Origin: Hermatobates lingyangjiaoensis
Taxonomy: Eukaryota; Arthropoda; Insecta; Hemiptera; Hermatobatidae
Direction: 5' to 3'
NCBI GenBank assembly: GCA_026182355.1
Contig: JAPFBL010000102.1
Location: 628,501-692,500, forward strand
Length of the DNA: 64,000 nt
Below are positions 1 through 10,890 of this stretch, piece after piece; position 1 is the stretch's first letter; the number at the start of each line of letters is the position of its first letter. The position numbers were made by a program, and so were the translations under genes. Below the pieces are notes generated by a model. That model saw nothing but the letters and a program-made list of their open reading frames with translations. It did no database searches and had not been told where the DNA came from.

Positions 1-600
1 CTTTCCTTTATATTGTTCAAATCACACATTGGTAATCACTTTGTAACCAGTACACTTATTTTTTTGATCGGACTTAAAATATAATGTAAAACATCTATTT
101 AGTATGTTTCCTAAATAAACTGTAGTTGTTAGTATATTTAAATTTTATATCTTCTACAATCAGGACAAACATTGTGCTATTATTATTTAAATATAACTTA
201 CATACATATTTCTATCTTCCACTCATGCGTAATTTGTCAGGAAAGCCCAAATAATTTTTCTGACCTGACTAAGGATCTGACACATAATAAATGTGGTTAA
301 ATGTAACCCATAAATAATCATTGTTTATTTTTTTTTATTTAATATTAGAAATAAGTAAATAAATTAATATAGTTAATAATACTTAATATCAATAAATTTA
401 TCTGAGCAATGTAATTATTGTATGTTACTATAAAGCAATTAGGCGAAATATTTCTCAAAAATAATTAGTGACATTGAAAGTAGAACTTAAATGGAAAATA
501 CTATATTGAAAATTTGGAAAACAAATATTCATTTGGCAAATTAAGAACCCATAGTAAATTATGGGTTCAGATTGTCTGCCCAGTTGATAAAGAGGAGGAA
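1..600. other. AT-rich DNA, no feature seen
   Basis: Very AT-rich sequence with short homopolymer runs. I see no long open frame, tandem repeat, SINE body or ribozyme-like motif. Confidence 0.6.
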
Positions 601-720
601 AGATATGTTAGTGGATGAGAGAGAAGTGGACGGATAAGGGAAGACTGTTCATGTAGTGCATGTGCGTGTAGTGCATGTAGGTGGTAGTAGAGCGTGTGAT
701 GAAAAATGACAGAGGGAGAG

Positions 721-723
<3 letters not shown>

Positions 724-789
<66 letters not shown>

Positions 790-790
790 T
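724..790. repeat. (GT)n microsatellite
   Basis: Nearly uninterrupted GT dinucleotides over about 65 bp at the left edge of the GA-rich minisatellite. Confidence 0.95.
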
Positions 791-928
791 TGTATGTGTG
801 TGTGAGAGAGAGAGAAAGGAATAAAAGAGAGCTAATCCTCTCCCTCTACCTCTGAGGGATAAAAATATACACAAGAAGAAAGAAGGAGAGTGAGTGACGA
901 AAAACGACAGAACGAGAGAGTATGTGTA

Positions 929-967
<39 letters not shown>

Positions 968-1081
968 AAGGAATGAAAGGGAGCTAATCCTCTCCCTCTC
1001 CCTCTGAGGGATAAAAATACATACAAGAAGAAAGAAGGAGAGTGGGTGACGAAAAATGACAGAACGAGAGAGTGTGTGTGT

Positions 1082-1128
<47 letters not shown>

Positions 1129-1472
1129 CAGAAAGGAATGAAAGAGAGCTAATCCCTCTTCCTCTCCCTCTGAGGGATAAAAATACATACAAGAAGAAAG
1201 AAGGAGAGTGGGTGACGAAAAATGACAGAACGAGAGAGTGTGTGAAAAGAGAGAGAGGGAGAAAGACACAGAAAGGAATGAAAGAGAGCTAATCCTCTTC
1301 CTCTCCCTCTGAGGGATAAAAATACACACAAGAAGAAAGAAGGAGTATGGGTGACGAAAAATGACATAGAGAGAAAGAAAGGAGACTTAGTAAAAAAAAA
1401 ATAGAGGGTTAGATAGAGAGAGCAAGTAAGCGAGAGGAAGAAAGAGACTATATTAAGGAAAATGATTTAGGG

Positions 1473-1479
<7 letters not shown>

Positions 1480-1557
<78 letters not shown>
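1480..1557. repeat. (GA)n microsatellite
   Basis: Perfect GA dinucleotide run of about 78 bp inside the minisatellite region. Confidence 0.95.
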
Positions 1558-1560
<3 letters not shown>

Positions 1561-1703
1561 TGACAGATGTAAAGAGAGAGAGTCAGTGTGAGCGAGAGTA
1601 GGAAAGAAAGAAAGTGAATTAGGGGATAATGACATAATGAGAATTAGAGAAAAATAAAAATACAACGAGACGAAGAAAGAAGGAGAGTGTGACGAAAAAT
1701 GAC

Positions 1704-1707
<4 letters not shown>

Positions 1708-1776
<69 letters not shown>
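1708..1776. repeat. (GA)n microsatellite
   Basis: Perfect GA run of about 68 bp immediately after the GACGAAAAATGACA block of the last minisatellite copy. Confidence 0.95.
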
Positions 1777-1777
<1 letters not shown>

Positions 1778-1799
1778 AAGAGAGAGAAAGATAGAAAAA

Positions 1800-2690
1800 A
1801 GGAGAACGAATGAGAAAAATAACAGAGGGAATGAGATAGAGCGAGTGAGAGAATTAAAGTATTGACAGTCTCGTTATCCTTTCAAAATCATTACTTCTGA
1901 AACACGAAGATGTCAAAAGACTAAAATGTATTGAATGTTTCTTCTTCATTGGAACCATTACTGCTAATTACATAAGTGTTTTCATAAGATGAAGCAGTCC
2001 AGTCTTTTGATGACTGCAGCAATAAGAAAAGACGCTTTTAAGAATCATTGACTTCGGAGATAATGAAGTAAGAAAAAAGTCAAGAGTTGATGAGAATATG
2101 ACGTGAAGTCTTTGAAATATGCAGGAAAAGGCTTGAGCCTAATTTAAATAGAAATCATATTAGGTTTAGCTCAAGGTGTTTTTAAGTGAGATTCTTATTA
2201 GATTTGACTGCAGGCCTGAAATGAGTTGAGATGAGTCATTTGACTACTGTAGTACGGTTTTAGAGAAGTGTTAATAGTGAATTTGAAACTAGCTTGAGGC
2301 AACTAAGTTGAAGACTCTCTGACAGGTTAAACGTTTTAAAGTCTACGATTAATATTAGCTGTTTACTGGGAGAGTGTGAATGTAAGCAAGCCTCTTAAGT
2401 AAAGCGAAACAGGCTTCCTCTACTATTGATGTTTAACTCAGTTTAATGTTTATAGCGTTTTGTTAACATCTCTTTTTATAACCTCTAGCAAACTATTTCT
2501 AATTCAATCCAAGCATCTTTTGTAAAGCATCTCGTCTACTCGATGCTTCTCTATCTCGTACTAAGTCAGCAGGAGATAAAGAGTTCTTACACGAGTCAAC
2601 CATATTCCTGTTTACGTAGGATGATAACAAAATTATCATCACTTGTTTTTCATATTTCTTTTCTTAAATGAACAAGACTCATAATAAATG
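1800..2690. other. AT-rich DNA, no feature seen
   Basis: Moderately AT-rich single-copy-looking sequence. No open frame of note, SINE body or ribozyme-like motif was recognised. Confidence 0.5.
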
Positions 2691-2780
2691 CATAAGATTT
2701 GTTATACAGTTATTTTACATATTATATTGTAAATATAAGTGAAAAATACAACACATTAAGAAGGAAAACACTTATTGGAT

Positions 2781-2810
2781 CAATATTTCGAACCGAAGTT
2801 CGTCATCAAG
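2781..2810 (-). ncRNA. Hammerhead-like motif, AUAU type
   Basis: On the minus strand the core reads UUGAUGA, an extra C, a perfect GAAC-UUCG-GUUC hairpin, then GAAAUAUU. The stem III word is AUAU and the predicted cleavage is after the following U. The first core base is U instead of C. The flank, with a CACTTATTG-like word beside it, matches the other AUAU-type copies. This is inferred to be a remnant of a PLE terminal repeat. Confidence 0.6.
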
Positions 2811-3119
2811 AAGAGAGTATAAGGATAGAAGACGAGGTACGTGCGTTCACGTATCTGTCTGGTTTGAATTGTTTAGTAATTTCATTTATATATATGTAAA
2901 ATTTGGGAGCAGTCGTTCCTTTAAAGATATTTCGTTGAATAATTAACCATATTTTGCTGAAGTTACCTTCTTCATAAGGTTTTTAAGGATTCATAATAAT
3001 TTTTTTCTTTTCTTCATCTAAACGTTGGAGAAAAGTGAAGAATATCCACCCATAAGTTAGGGTAGATCTGATATGTTTCGGCTGAACTCCAATCATCTTC
3101 AGGAATGAGAATATAACCT

Positions 3120-3215
3120 GTACGTTGTCTGGTGCTAGTTAAGGATCCCTACTCGAAATGCACTTGAGTTAGGCAAAATTTAGGACTCCCAATGTAGAAT
3201 CTGTGGAATTAACAA
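3120..3215 (+). repeat. tRNA-SINE fragment (body only)
   Basis: Contains the plus-orientation SINE body words TAAGGATCCCTACTCGA, TTGAGTTAGGCAAAATTTAG and GACTCCCAATGTAGAATC. These are the reverse complement of the full-length minus-strand copies at 46832 and 55901. The tRNA-like head and the tail are missing. Confidence 0.7.
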
Positions 3216-3334
3216 TGAAACAAAAACCTGGTTATCACGTGCTAGGGGATCTGTTTAAACAATAATAAAAAAAATAAAAACTAGGACAAAATGCCAAATG
3301 GTTTAAAGAAAAGAACCCATTTAATGAAATGAAC

Positions 3335-3535
3335 CCGTAGAAACAATTCACATCTCACTTCAATATTTCGACCTCGTCGTCGAAATAGTACATGCCAATA
3401 GTAGTTATCATTAAGCTGTACGTGCTGCGTGGTTAGTTGTTGTTTACCAATCGAGTAGAACTCATCTTCTTCTTCTCCTTCTCCTGATGACGTGAGGTCA
3501 AAATATTGTAATGAGTTGTTATTTGTTTCTATGTC
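3335..3535. mobile_element. PLE-type fold-back with two AUAU hammerhead-like cores
   Basis: Diverged inverted arms, roughly 3340-3390 and 3475-3530. They share AGAAACAATTCACATCTCACTTCAATATTTCGACCTC against its complement at GAGGTCAAAATATTGTAATGAGTTGTT. The left arm carries a minus-strand core (3361-3386) and the right arm a plus-strand core (3484-3508). Both are degenerate: the left has UCGACGA in place of CUGANGA, and the right has AAAA in place of GAAA. Confidence 0.6.
3484..3508 (+). ncRNA. Hammerhead-like motif, AUAU type (decayed)
   Basis: CTGATGA at 3484-3490, extra C at 3491, short stem II region GTGAGGTC (3492-3499), AAAA where GAAA is expected, ATAT at 3503-3506, then T, with predicted cleavage after 3507. 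G12 is mutated to A and stem II is weak, so this copy is probably inactive. Confidence 0.5.
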
Positions 3536-3544
3536 TTCTTTTCT

Positions 3545-5745
3545 TTAAATTGTTTGATGTTTATATGTTTCATAATAAATGTGGTTATACCCCTATAGGC
3601 TATGGTATCGAAATCGATACCATTTAATTATTGTTAGTATTGGAGCAGAATTTTTTATATTTTAACCTATTTTGTTGTGCAATATTTGTTGGCGGCGTTT
3701 TTCTCTCTGATAGGACAGATCAAATTTCGTTCCTCAAATTTCTGAGATATATTTGTAAATGGCCAGTAATATTTCGTCATTGATAAACATTCATTCATCT
3801 GTAGTTACTCGGTAGTGTGATGAAATACCCTCTCGTCCTTATAATTGTGATTCCTGATTATAATGTTTTTCTAGTGAATTATGATTCCAATATTTGTAGT
3901 AGAAAAACATAAAATTTTTCTAACTTAAACTTTATTTTTCCATAGATTTTCTTTTATAAACTTACATGTAATCGAGATCGACTTAACTCGAAGCCGAGGT
4001 ATGCCGTATTTTCGTAACTCTGTTCAAAGAAAGAATTATTGCTAAATGTTCTGCAATATGTTTATGTTACAGATCTTTTATGTTTATTAGTCCTCTAAAT
4101 ACCAACCTTAATTTATCTTAACTCCCTTTTAACTCTCTTATACCTAAAAGAATATAAAAGGAAGTTTAGAAACTCATTGAGCAAGTTAAGTTGTTATTGA
4201 GAACAATTAAATTGGTTGAAATAAAGTCGTGATTACATCTAAAGTTCATTATATGAAACGTTTAAGTATGTAGATAAATACTTCATTGCTTCCTTTATGA
4301 TCTTCAAGTTGGTTGCAATCATTTTTTTTTTCTTTTTAAAGAACCAGTCGAATAATTTATTTTTATTCTTATTATCTCATAAAAGAGGTGAGCTTGCTAT
4401 AGTTAGATAGTATGTAAAACATTAAATTGTAAATGAACAAGTATGATGGCTTATTTAGTTGGGTTCGTCTGCTAATACAACATGTTTATATGTCCGACAT
4501 TACAACCTATAATTTATATTCTAATTTAAATTTTTAATGATGCACTGAGTGTAGAGCTGTCGCTTGCTAGATGTATTGTCCGAGGAACAGAGCCGTGGGA
4601 AGGTTTGAATTAGATGTAAATTAGTTTGTATCGTCTAATGGATGACAAACTCGAAGTGACATCAGAATAAATATTGAAACTTGACACTATTATGATGTGA
4701 CGTATAAACAACTCAATTTCATCCCTGGGTAAAATATTCACTGGTTCCTTGTTAATCAACGAGTTACAATTATATTTTACTAAAAGTTAAGTACAGTTAT
4801 TATTAAATCAATTTATTTTGAGATTTTTATAGATTTGCCACATGTTAAGATCGTCCTTTTGACAGCTCTGAGTAGAAACTTTGTGGATACTAGGAAATGG
4901 ATGCAGTCAGCATCATGAGCATGCCCGGTACTTGATCAGGAAGACACAAAAGAGGACACAATGTTCAAAGAAGCCCTCCTTTATTGGTCAGCGCGTCTCC
5001 AAATGACTTACTGCCCAGGGTGGGCATAAGCTGGTAGTAATCAATCCTACATCCCGAGATCACGAGTGCCAACTTTTAATTTCTTTTTTTTTTTGTTGTT
5101 GTTGTTGATACCTCTATGGTCGGTATATGTATAAAAAATTATAAAGAAACGCAAAACTGGTACATCATTTGATGGCTCACAGAGATTCTGGATTATTATA
5201 ACATGGAGAAGCTATTTTATTGCCCATTATATGAATTTAGATTCGATTTTTTCTCTCTTAAACTATAGACATGTGAATTGTAAATCAATTCACAATTTCG
5301 CAATCAATCAATGAGATTTGTGAAATTTGTCGTTAATATAAAACTATTATTTTCTTTAATTAAAACTAATTTACTATTTCGTTATGAGAGCAAAGGTTAG
5401 ATTTTTTTATGAAAATATAAAAGTTTTAATTGACTCGACAGTGAACATAAACTAACCGCGTTGATTGCCCAATCACAATGAAATTGAATAATTAAACTTT
5501 TAGCGAGATGTTTCATATAAATCGAAATAAAAAGTTGTTGATTAACACTCATATGGTTTTCCAAATATATTGAGCTCATACAAACACACTTATATAACAC
5601 ACACAGAAACACAAACGCACACAAATCCTGCAATTAATCCTGCAATTTTTAGGTGAAGAAGAAAAAACACAAGCAAGAAGATATGAAAGAGCATGAAAAC
5701 CGACAGTAGTCATAGAGGTATACACTATTTTTTTTATCGATATTT
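3545..5745. other. AT-rich DNA, no gene seen
   Basis: AT-rich sequence with poly-T runs and a short GTTGTTGTTGTT run near 5095. There is a slightly GC-richer patch at about 4860-5070. It resembles none of the repeats recognised elsewhere in the window. No supported coding region. Confidence 0.5.
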
Positions 5746-5749
5746 GTTC

Positions 5750-6004
5750 TAGGTTAGGTTAGGTTACGTTAGGTTGCAGTGGCAGTTCTACAAGGGAACA
5801 CACTTAGGCCGAGCATTGGCCCTTTTTGATACCATACAATGAAGATTGATTCTACAGTGGGAGTCCTAAATTTTGCCTAACTCAAGTATATTTAGAGTAG
5901 AGATCTTTAACGAGTACCTGCCATCGTACAGGCTCGGGACAGACAGTTTAACGTCCTTCTCCGAGGGACGACGTGCTCAGATTTATTCACCTCTCGCATG
6001 AGTA
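5750..6004 (-). mobile_element. tRNA-derived SINE, head-truncated
   Basis: Aligns by eye with the full SINE copies at 46832 and 55901. It has a TTAGG-rich tail (AGGTTAGGTTAGGTTACGTT), GCAGTGGCAGT, GGGAGTCCTAAATTTTGCC, ATCTTTAACGAGTACCTG and GAGGGACGACGTGCTCAG. It stops shortly after the TTATTCACCTC word, so the tRNA-like promoter end (A and B boxes), expected at the high-coordinate side, is absent. Confidence 0.85.
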
Positions 6005-6530
6005 AATCTGATTTACTCAATTTGATTTGTGATTTACCGATCGCATGAGTAAGGTGGGGAACGAACATATTTGTTCTAACGTAAACAGCTCTCTATAATA
6101 CACCCTTAAGCCAACTTTTTTTCTATGTCTGTAGACTCCTTCAGAGCTACATCAGTGAAAAATTATTACAATAACATAAAAAAAAATATATTATTTAATG
6201 TAATTAATTCTGTATTGATAATCCTGAAGATGCCCACAAACATTTATTAAACCATTGAAGTTGCCCACAAAAGACGAAATGTTAGCTTAAAGGTGTTTTA
6301 TTGAGAAGCGCTAAACGCTGGAAAAAACCTCGAGAAAGAAAAGTAGTGTAGAATATAGTAGTAGAAATAAGAAAAAATTTCATGTAAAAATTTATATGGG
6401 TTGGTTTTCGTCTTCCCACCGTACTAACTCCTTTCCTGAGAACGGCCGTTAAAAGGGTCAAAATATTGGCACTGCTCTTAGTGTTTAGTTTTCATTTAGT
6501 TGTGCGTTTCCTTCTGTTAGATATATATAT
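6005..6530. other. AT-rich DNA, no gene seen
   Basis: No open frame or recognised repeat body. It contains two partly similar short patches, near 6235 and 6260, sharing TGCCCACAAA. Confidence 0.4.
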
Positions 6531-6665
6531 AAAGAAGATTTCACATAAACTCATGAAATAACACCCAATTATCAAAACCACAATATGAAATGGGGAAAAC
6601 AGACTAAGACCTTTCAAACGTAACAAGCGGTCTTCGTCAGAGTCGAAAACCCAACATTTGGTGTA
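6530..6665 (-). mobile_element. Family A short ribozyme-type element
   Basis: Bounded by short (TA)n runs on both sides. On the minus strand it reads: hammerhead-like core (6604-6640) with CUGACGA, extra A, GACCG...CGUUU stem II, GAAA and AGGUCU. About 70 nt then run through a TTTCATATTGTGGTTTTGA word to a terminal hairpin built on ATTTCA...TGAAAT. There is no coding capacity. At least ten copies or fragments of this family occur in the window. Confidence 0.75.
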
Positions 6666-6834
6666 TATATATATATATATCAATACATGAAAAAATGCGT
6701 TAAGACAACATATCAAACAAACATATTAAGAAAAAACACTCATAAACAACACAGAACTCACTTCTTAATTCACGCAACTAAAAAGAAGGTCGTGTTCTGT
6801 TTGTACGTCTTCTTTTCATATGTATATGTATTAT

Positions 6835-6908
6835 AAGATTTCACGTGTAATAACAATCAATGATCAAACTACAATATGAAAATGGGAAAACATGACTAAG
6901 ATCTTGGT
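6835..6908 (-). mobile_element. Family A fragment
   Basis: Carries the family A terminal hairpin and the AATGATCAAACTACAATATGAAAATGGG stretch, ending at AAGATCTTGG just before the ribozyme-like core would begin. Confidence 0.65.
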
Positions 6909-7601
6909 ATCAGGAAACCTATATTTTTCAAATGATGAATTTATGTTAAACTGAAGGCACTTGACTAAATTCAGACCGGCAGTTATGAATGTAAATATAC
7001 ATTGACCTTTATATTTAACTTGGAGCGTAAGTGAATGTAAAAATTTAAAGTATATCAAAAAGGCGTATTGCGGTGATAAGCTTTTCTAAGGGTCTTAGTC
7101 AGCCTAATTGTACTCTACTCCCTAGAGTATTCAATGAGCAAATGGATTATTCATTTAAAAGAATATAAATGTTAAAAAGTTTATTTAAATAATCTGTTAA
7201 ATTTAGTTAGTTTATTGAGCCATCACAATTGACTTAACTAAGAATGGATCTTAATGAATGTTATCTTTTGTGTTCACGCAATCTCTGGTCCTTTGTAATT
7301 AGTCAAGAGAACCGTTTCGCTAAACCTTCAACGTCCTCGCAGTTAGATCTGCTCTGTGATAGCTTTAAATCCCTATTGCTTTCACTTCTCCCACACAGAT
7401 CTTCTCTAACATATCTTGTCTAGCTAGTTGAATCACTACTAACAATGGCAAAACATCATTTTTCTTTGTCCCCATTCTCTGTTAAGTAGTTTTCACTTTA
7501 CTTTCATGATCATAATTGTTTAACTTTCATTTAATGTTTGCAATCGTTTGCATTGTTTAGTTTACATTTAAAAGAATGCAACTTTTAATTCATACTACTG
7601 T

Positions 7602-7628
7602 CCGACGAAGACGAATGTCGAAATATCG
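7602..7628 (+). ncRNA. Hammerhead-like motif, AUAU type
   Basis: CCGACGA (7602-7608; canonical U4 is C), extra A at 7609, stem II GAC-GAAT-GTC (7610-7619), GAAA (7620-7623), ATAT (7623-7626), then C, with predicted cleavage after 7627. Downstream GTTGTGAGTC matches the other AUAU-type leaders. Confidence 0.6.
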
Positions 7629-7679
7629 TTGTGAGTCTTTTGTGTGTGTTTTTATCTATTTTTTCTTTCCATTTGTGAG

Positions 7680-7785
7680 CTATATATATATATATAAATG
7701 ATCAAACCACAATAAGAAATGGGAAAACAAGACTAAGATCTTTCAACCGTAACAAGCGGTCTTCGTCAGACTCAAAAACACATAA
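7680..7785 (-). mobile_element. Family A short ribozyme-type element
   Basis: A (TA)n run at 7680-7696 abuts the element. The minus-strand core spans 7735-7769: CUGACGA, extra A, GACCG loop CGGUU, GAAA, AGAUCU, U. The terminal hairpin portion is missing, so the (TA)n lies at the ATGATCAAACCAC word. Confidence 0.75.
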
Positions 7786-7788
7786 GTC

Positions 7789-8396
7789 AAAAAATAAAGG
7801 TATATTTGAGTTAGGCAATTAATATATAAGAAAACTTAAATTAAAAAATCCCAATGCATGGGATTTTAAGAAGGTCTGACAATAGTTTTATTTGTTCACA
7901 TTGATTACGGTTAAGCAAATTGCATACATCCTACTCAGTTAATATTCCATTGTATTGATTATGTGGTCTTTTCTATTTTTGTCTATTTCAGTGCGTGGAA
8001 AGAGCTAGCTAGAAAGCTACACTTCTTGTACTGTATTCCAAGGGATATATTTCAACTCCTAATGGTCCTAGATATGAGAGTTCTAAATTTTGCCTAACTC
8101 AAATGTAGTTTAGAGCAGTGTTGATTTTACTAGAACTTTAATGACTGGCTCACTACTGTTACAGGTTAAAGTCTACTCTAAGAAGACGTACTCGATTTTT
8201 TCCTCGAACTTGAAAAATTGAGTCCGAGTGAATATCATACCATGATATATACTATATACCATATACCATATTATAATATACCATATTGAAGTTAGGTTGC
8301 AGTCGTTCTTGCAAAAACCCATAAATACTAAAACTTTAACTGCATTATTTAATCTGCTTACTTTTTTAATGAGTATTTCTAAATGAATCAAACTAC
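7789..8396. repeat. Direct duplication, copy 1
   Basis: About 600 bp matching 8809-9400 with many small indels. Shared landmarks in order are AAAAATAAAGG, ATTAATATATAAG, ATCCCAATGCATG, TTTGTTCACATTGATTA, GCAAATTGCATACATCCTACT, GCTAGCTAGAAAGCTACAC, a SINE body, and the left end of a mariner-like element (8309-8396). Because the mariner end lies inside both copies, the duplication followed that insertion. Confidence 0.8.
7995..8265 (-). mobile_element. Diverged tRNA-SINE body (variant tail)
   Basis: Contains TCTAAATTTTGCCTAACTCAAATG, a diverged ATCTTTAACGAGTACC region, TTAAAGTCTACTC, GACGTACTCG and a TTGAGTCCGAGTGAATATCATAC end, corresponding to the SINE body. The tail side differs from the TTAGG-tailed copies: it carries AGCTAGCTAGAAAGCTACAC and TTCCAAGGGATAT. 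Confidence 0.65.
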
Positions 8397-8808
8397 GCGT
8401 GCGAGCGTAACTGGGACCGCACGCATGGACCTACAAATTCTACTCTCCTATTGGTCATCATTTCAACGAATCATATGTATATATGGACTTTTCCTATGAA
8501 AGTACGACCCGAAACAGACAAATAAGTTTCCATAGTTTGAGACAGGATTTCCAGAGTTTCGTATTCAGTAGTTCTTGTGGATCATAAAATTGAATTTTGA
8601 AACCCTCTATGTTACTTTGGACGTTTCTTCTAATTTTTAACTTCTTCAGGGATAAAAATGAATTGAAAATAATTGAATGGCAAGGAATTTTCAATAAGTA
8701 AAAACTCTTTTTTCATTGCAGAAAGCAATTAAATTTTTGTACTAAAAAAATTGTTCATAATGTACATGAATAATGAAATATGAGGAATACATCTTTTTTA
8801 TCAATTAT

Positions 8809-9400
8809 AAAAAATAAAGGAAATTTGGTAAATTAATATATAAGAAAAAAATTAAAAAAATCCCAATGCATGTGGAATTCTTAAGAAGGTTACAATAGTT
8901 TTTATTTTGTTCACATTGATTATTTAAGCAAATTGCATACATCCTACTAAGGTTAATATATCCGTTGTATTGATTATGTGTTTTTTATTTTTTTTTATTT
9001 TAGTGCGTGGGAAAGAGGGCTAGCTAGAAAGCTACACCTCTTGTACTGATTCCCCAAGGGAATATTTCAACTCCCTAATGGTCCTAGATTGAGAATTCTA
9101 AATTTTGCCTAACTCAAATGTGTTTAAGCAGTGTTATTTTACTAGAACTTTATATGGTACTGGCTCACTACTGACAGGTTAAAGTCTACTCTAAGAAAAG
9201 ACGTACTCGGATTTTTTTTCCTCGAACATGAAAAATTGAGGGTCCGAGTGAGAATCATACCCAGATATACCATATGTACTATAGGGTGCCCCACAAAAAA
9301 CCCCTAAATACGAAACTTTAAACTGTATTATTTAATTTAATTCATGTTATTTTTTAATGATATTTAAAACGAATCAAACTAACAACTTAACAAACTGTTA
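8809..9400. repeat. Direct duplication, copy 2
   Basis: Second copy of the 7789-8396 block, offset by about 1020 bp. It includes a diverged SINE (about 9000-9262) and runs into the complete left end of the mariner fold-back at 9282. Confidence 0.8.
9000..9262 (-). mobile_element. Diverged tRNA-SINE body (variant tail), second copy
   Basis: Same architecture as 7995-8265: GCTAGCTAGAAAGCTACACC, TTCCCCAAGGGAATAT, CTAAATTTTGCCTAACTC, and a GGTCCGAGTGAGAATCATACC end corresponding to the B-box side of the SINE. Confidence 0.65.
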
Positions 9401-9412
9401 GCTAATAACAAG

Positions 9413-9660
9413 TTACAGATATCGCTCAAAATGCTGTCCATTAACTGCAGAGCAGTGACGTAAGCGATCCATCCAGTTCTGAGTTGCTCGACGAATGACA
9501 TCAAGAGACATGTTTCCTTGCGTCCATCAACACATGTTTTAATGACTTAGTATCAGTGATTCCTCTTCTTTGCCTCTGAACCTCCTGTAAGAGTACATTT
9601 AAATGCAAAAGACTATTACATTGAGGTCAGGGCTCTTGGATGGCCATTGCTGGGTGTGAT
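9413..9660 (-). pseudogene. Transposase C-terminal fragment, left arm (broken)
   Basis: On the minus strand 9618-9660 reads HTQQWPSKSPDLNV, the hallmark around the third catalytic acidic residue (the D of SPDL) of Tc1/mariner/IS630 DDE transposases. A stop and a 1-bp deletion follow relative to the right arm. Downstream sequence still matches the right arm through TTGATGTCATTCGTCGAGCAACTC and CAGCATTTTGAGC. It is non-functional as it stands. Confidence 0.8.
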
Positions 9661-9704
9661 GAAATTTGGAGTGTTAACTCGGAGCCAGGCGACAGTCATG
9701 GGCA

Positions 9705-9923
9705 GTGTGTGGCTTTGCACCATCTTGCATTTGGAGTGTACTCTTACAGGAGGTTGAGAGACAAAGAAGAGGAATCACTGAGACTAAGTCATTAAATAAT
9801 GTGTTGATTGACGCATGGAACAACATGTCTCTTGATGTCATTCGTCAAGCAACTCAGAACTGGATGAATCGCTTACGTCACTGTTCTGCAGTTAATAGAC
9901 AGCATTTTGAGCATTATCTGTAA
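9705..9923 (+). pseudogene. Transposase C-terminal fragment, right arm
   Basis: A 72-codon open frame ending in the pattern W-NNMS-DVIRQA-NW-NRLRHC---N-QHFEHYL, typical of the last part of Tc1/mariner (IS630 superfamily) transposases. The PSCIWSVLLQEVERQRR segment is the usual stretch just after the third catalytic residue. Only this C-terminal end is present. The methionine at 9705 is fortuitous, because the N-terminal DNA-binding domain and first two catalytic residues are missing. Confidence 0.8.
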
Positions 9924-10063
9924 CTTGTTATTAGCTAACATTTTGTTAATTACACCATAAAGTTGTTAGTTTGATTCGTTTTTAAATACCATTAAAAATA
10001 ACATGGTTTAAATAATACAGTTTAATGTTTCAAATTTAGGGTTTTTTTGTGGGGTACCCTGTA

Positions 10064-10680
10064 GTTCAGGGACAAGCACGCAATCAACTGGGATACTCTG
10101 GCCCCCACTCCGCCCATAATCTATTGTTTTTGTTATTGATCTTTTGAAATATATATCATTTTGATATGGGTTTTAAAGTTTTCTAAGTAAAATGTAACAA
10201 TAAAAATTGAAGGTTCTATTCTTGTGTTTGAATTTAGATTTTTAATGTGAGAAATGGAATATTTGTTCACACCTTGCAAAGTATATCATCATATAGGCTT
10301 CATCCGTACTATAATAATAATAATAACTTACGACTCTGAATGTAAAATCAACCATAACTAAAGCTTCTTCCAAAACTAAAATAGATCTCAAACGACGAAT
10401 CAACCTCAGTGACTAGCCCTAAAAGAACACAATTTTGGAAAAACTATGTGTGGACTTTAGAAATAAACAATTATTACAAAATGATCTAAAAATCTTAATA
10501 TGTTTGATTTGATTAATAAATAATTTTGATTATTCTAAAAGAGACAAAACAGGTAAAAAAGTAAACCAAGAGAAAAGTGAAATGTATTGAAAATATAATA
10601 AACTGGGATAATCGGAAAATGAGAAAAATGATTGAGACTACCAATATAAATATTACCTAAATATATTACTCGTATATGTT
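10064..10680. other. AT-rich DNA, no gene seen
   Basis: AT-rich with a short ATAATAATAATAA run near 10312. No recognised repeat body. Confidence 0.4.
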
Positions 10681-10800
10681 ATAAAAAGATTTCACATAAA
10701 CACGTGAAATAACAATCAATGATCAAACCACAATAAGAAAATGGGAAAGTCTTAGTCTTGTTTTCCCATTTTCTTATTGTGGTTTGATCATTATATGTTA
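10680..10800. mobile_element. Family A minimal fold-back
   Basis: Left arm 10684-10750 has the terminal hairpin and the sequence up to AATGGGAAA. Right arm 10751-10793 is the inverted sequence from GTCTTAGTCTTG to TTTGATCATTA. The two arms meet with no spacer, and the ribozyme-like core that normally sits between them has been lost. A clean record of a core-deleted inverted element. Confidence 0.75.
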
Positions 10801-10890
10801 TATATAAATATTATTATGCAGAAAAATCACACGTGAAGCAATTAATGAAATTAAACACAAGGAAAAAAATGAATACAACAGAAAAAATGC

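Larger units (their letters stand above)
690..1790. repeat. GA/GT-rich minisatellite, unit about 140-165 bp
   Basis: A compound unit repeats about four times. It contains CTCCCTCTGAGGGA followed by ATAAAAATA, an AAGAAGAAAGAAGG run, a GACGAAAAATGACA block and a GA tract. The GAGGGAT words start near 854, 1005, 1172 and 1311. Unit length varies because the internal GA tract expands and contracts. A degraded fifth copy lies at about 1655-1700. Long open frames on both strands here (runs of SLSLSL, THTHTH, ERERER) are low-complexity artefacts. Confidence 0.9.
9282..10061. mobile_element. Mariner/IS630-type fold-back element with TA target duplication
   Basis: Terminal inverted repeats are TAGGGTGCCCCACAAAAAA at the left and its near-complement TTTTTTGTGGGGTACCCTG at the right. 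TA sits at both outer edges (9280-9281 and 10062-10063), the expected target duplication. Inverted similarity extends far beyond the termini: both arms encode the C-terminal end of the same transposase, facing outwards (9413-9660 minus and 9705-9923 plus). The element is therefore a palindromic deletion derivative lacking the N-terminal and first catalytic regions. It would depend on transposase from elsewhere. Confidence 0.85.

Noticed and set aside
608..1367. Long open frames on both strands through the GA/GT-rich region
   Set aside because: They consist of dinucleotide-repeat translations (SLSLSL, THTHTH, ERERER) and follow the minisatellite unit; not genes.
5750..5780. TTAGG repeats as interstitial telomere
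   Set aside because: Only three to four units, each time at the tail of the same SINE (also 46832 and 55901).
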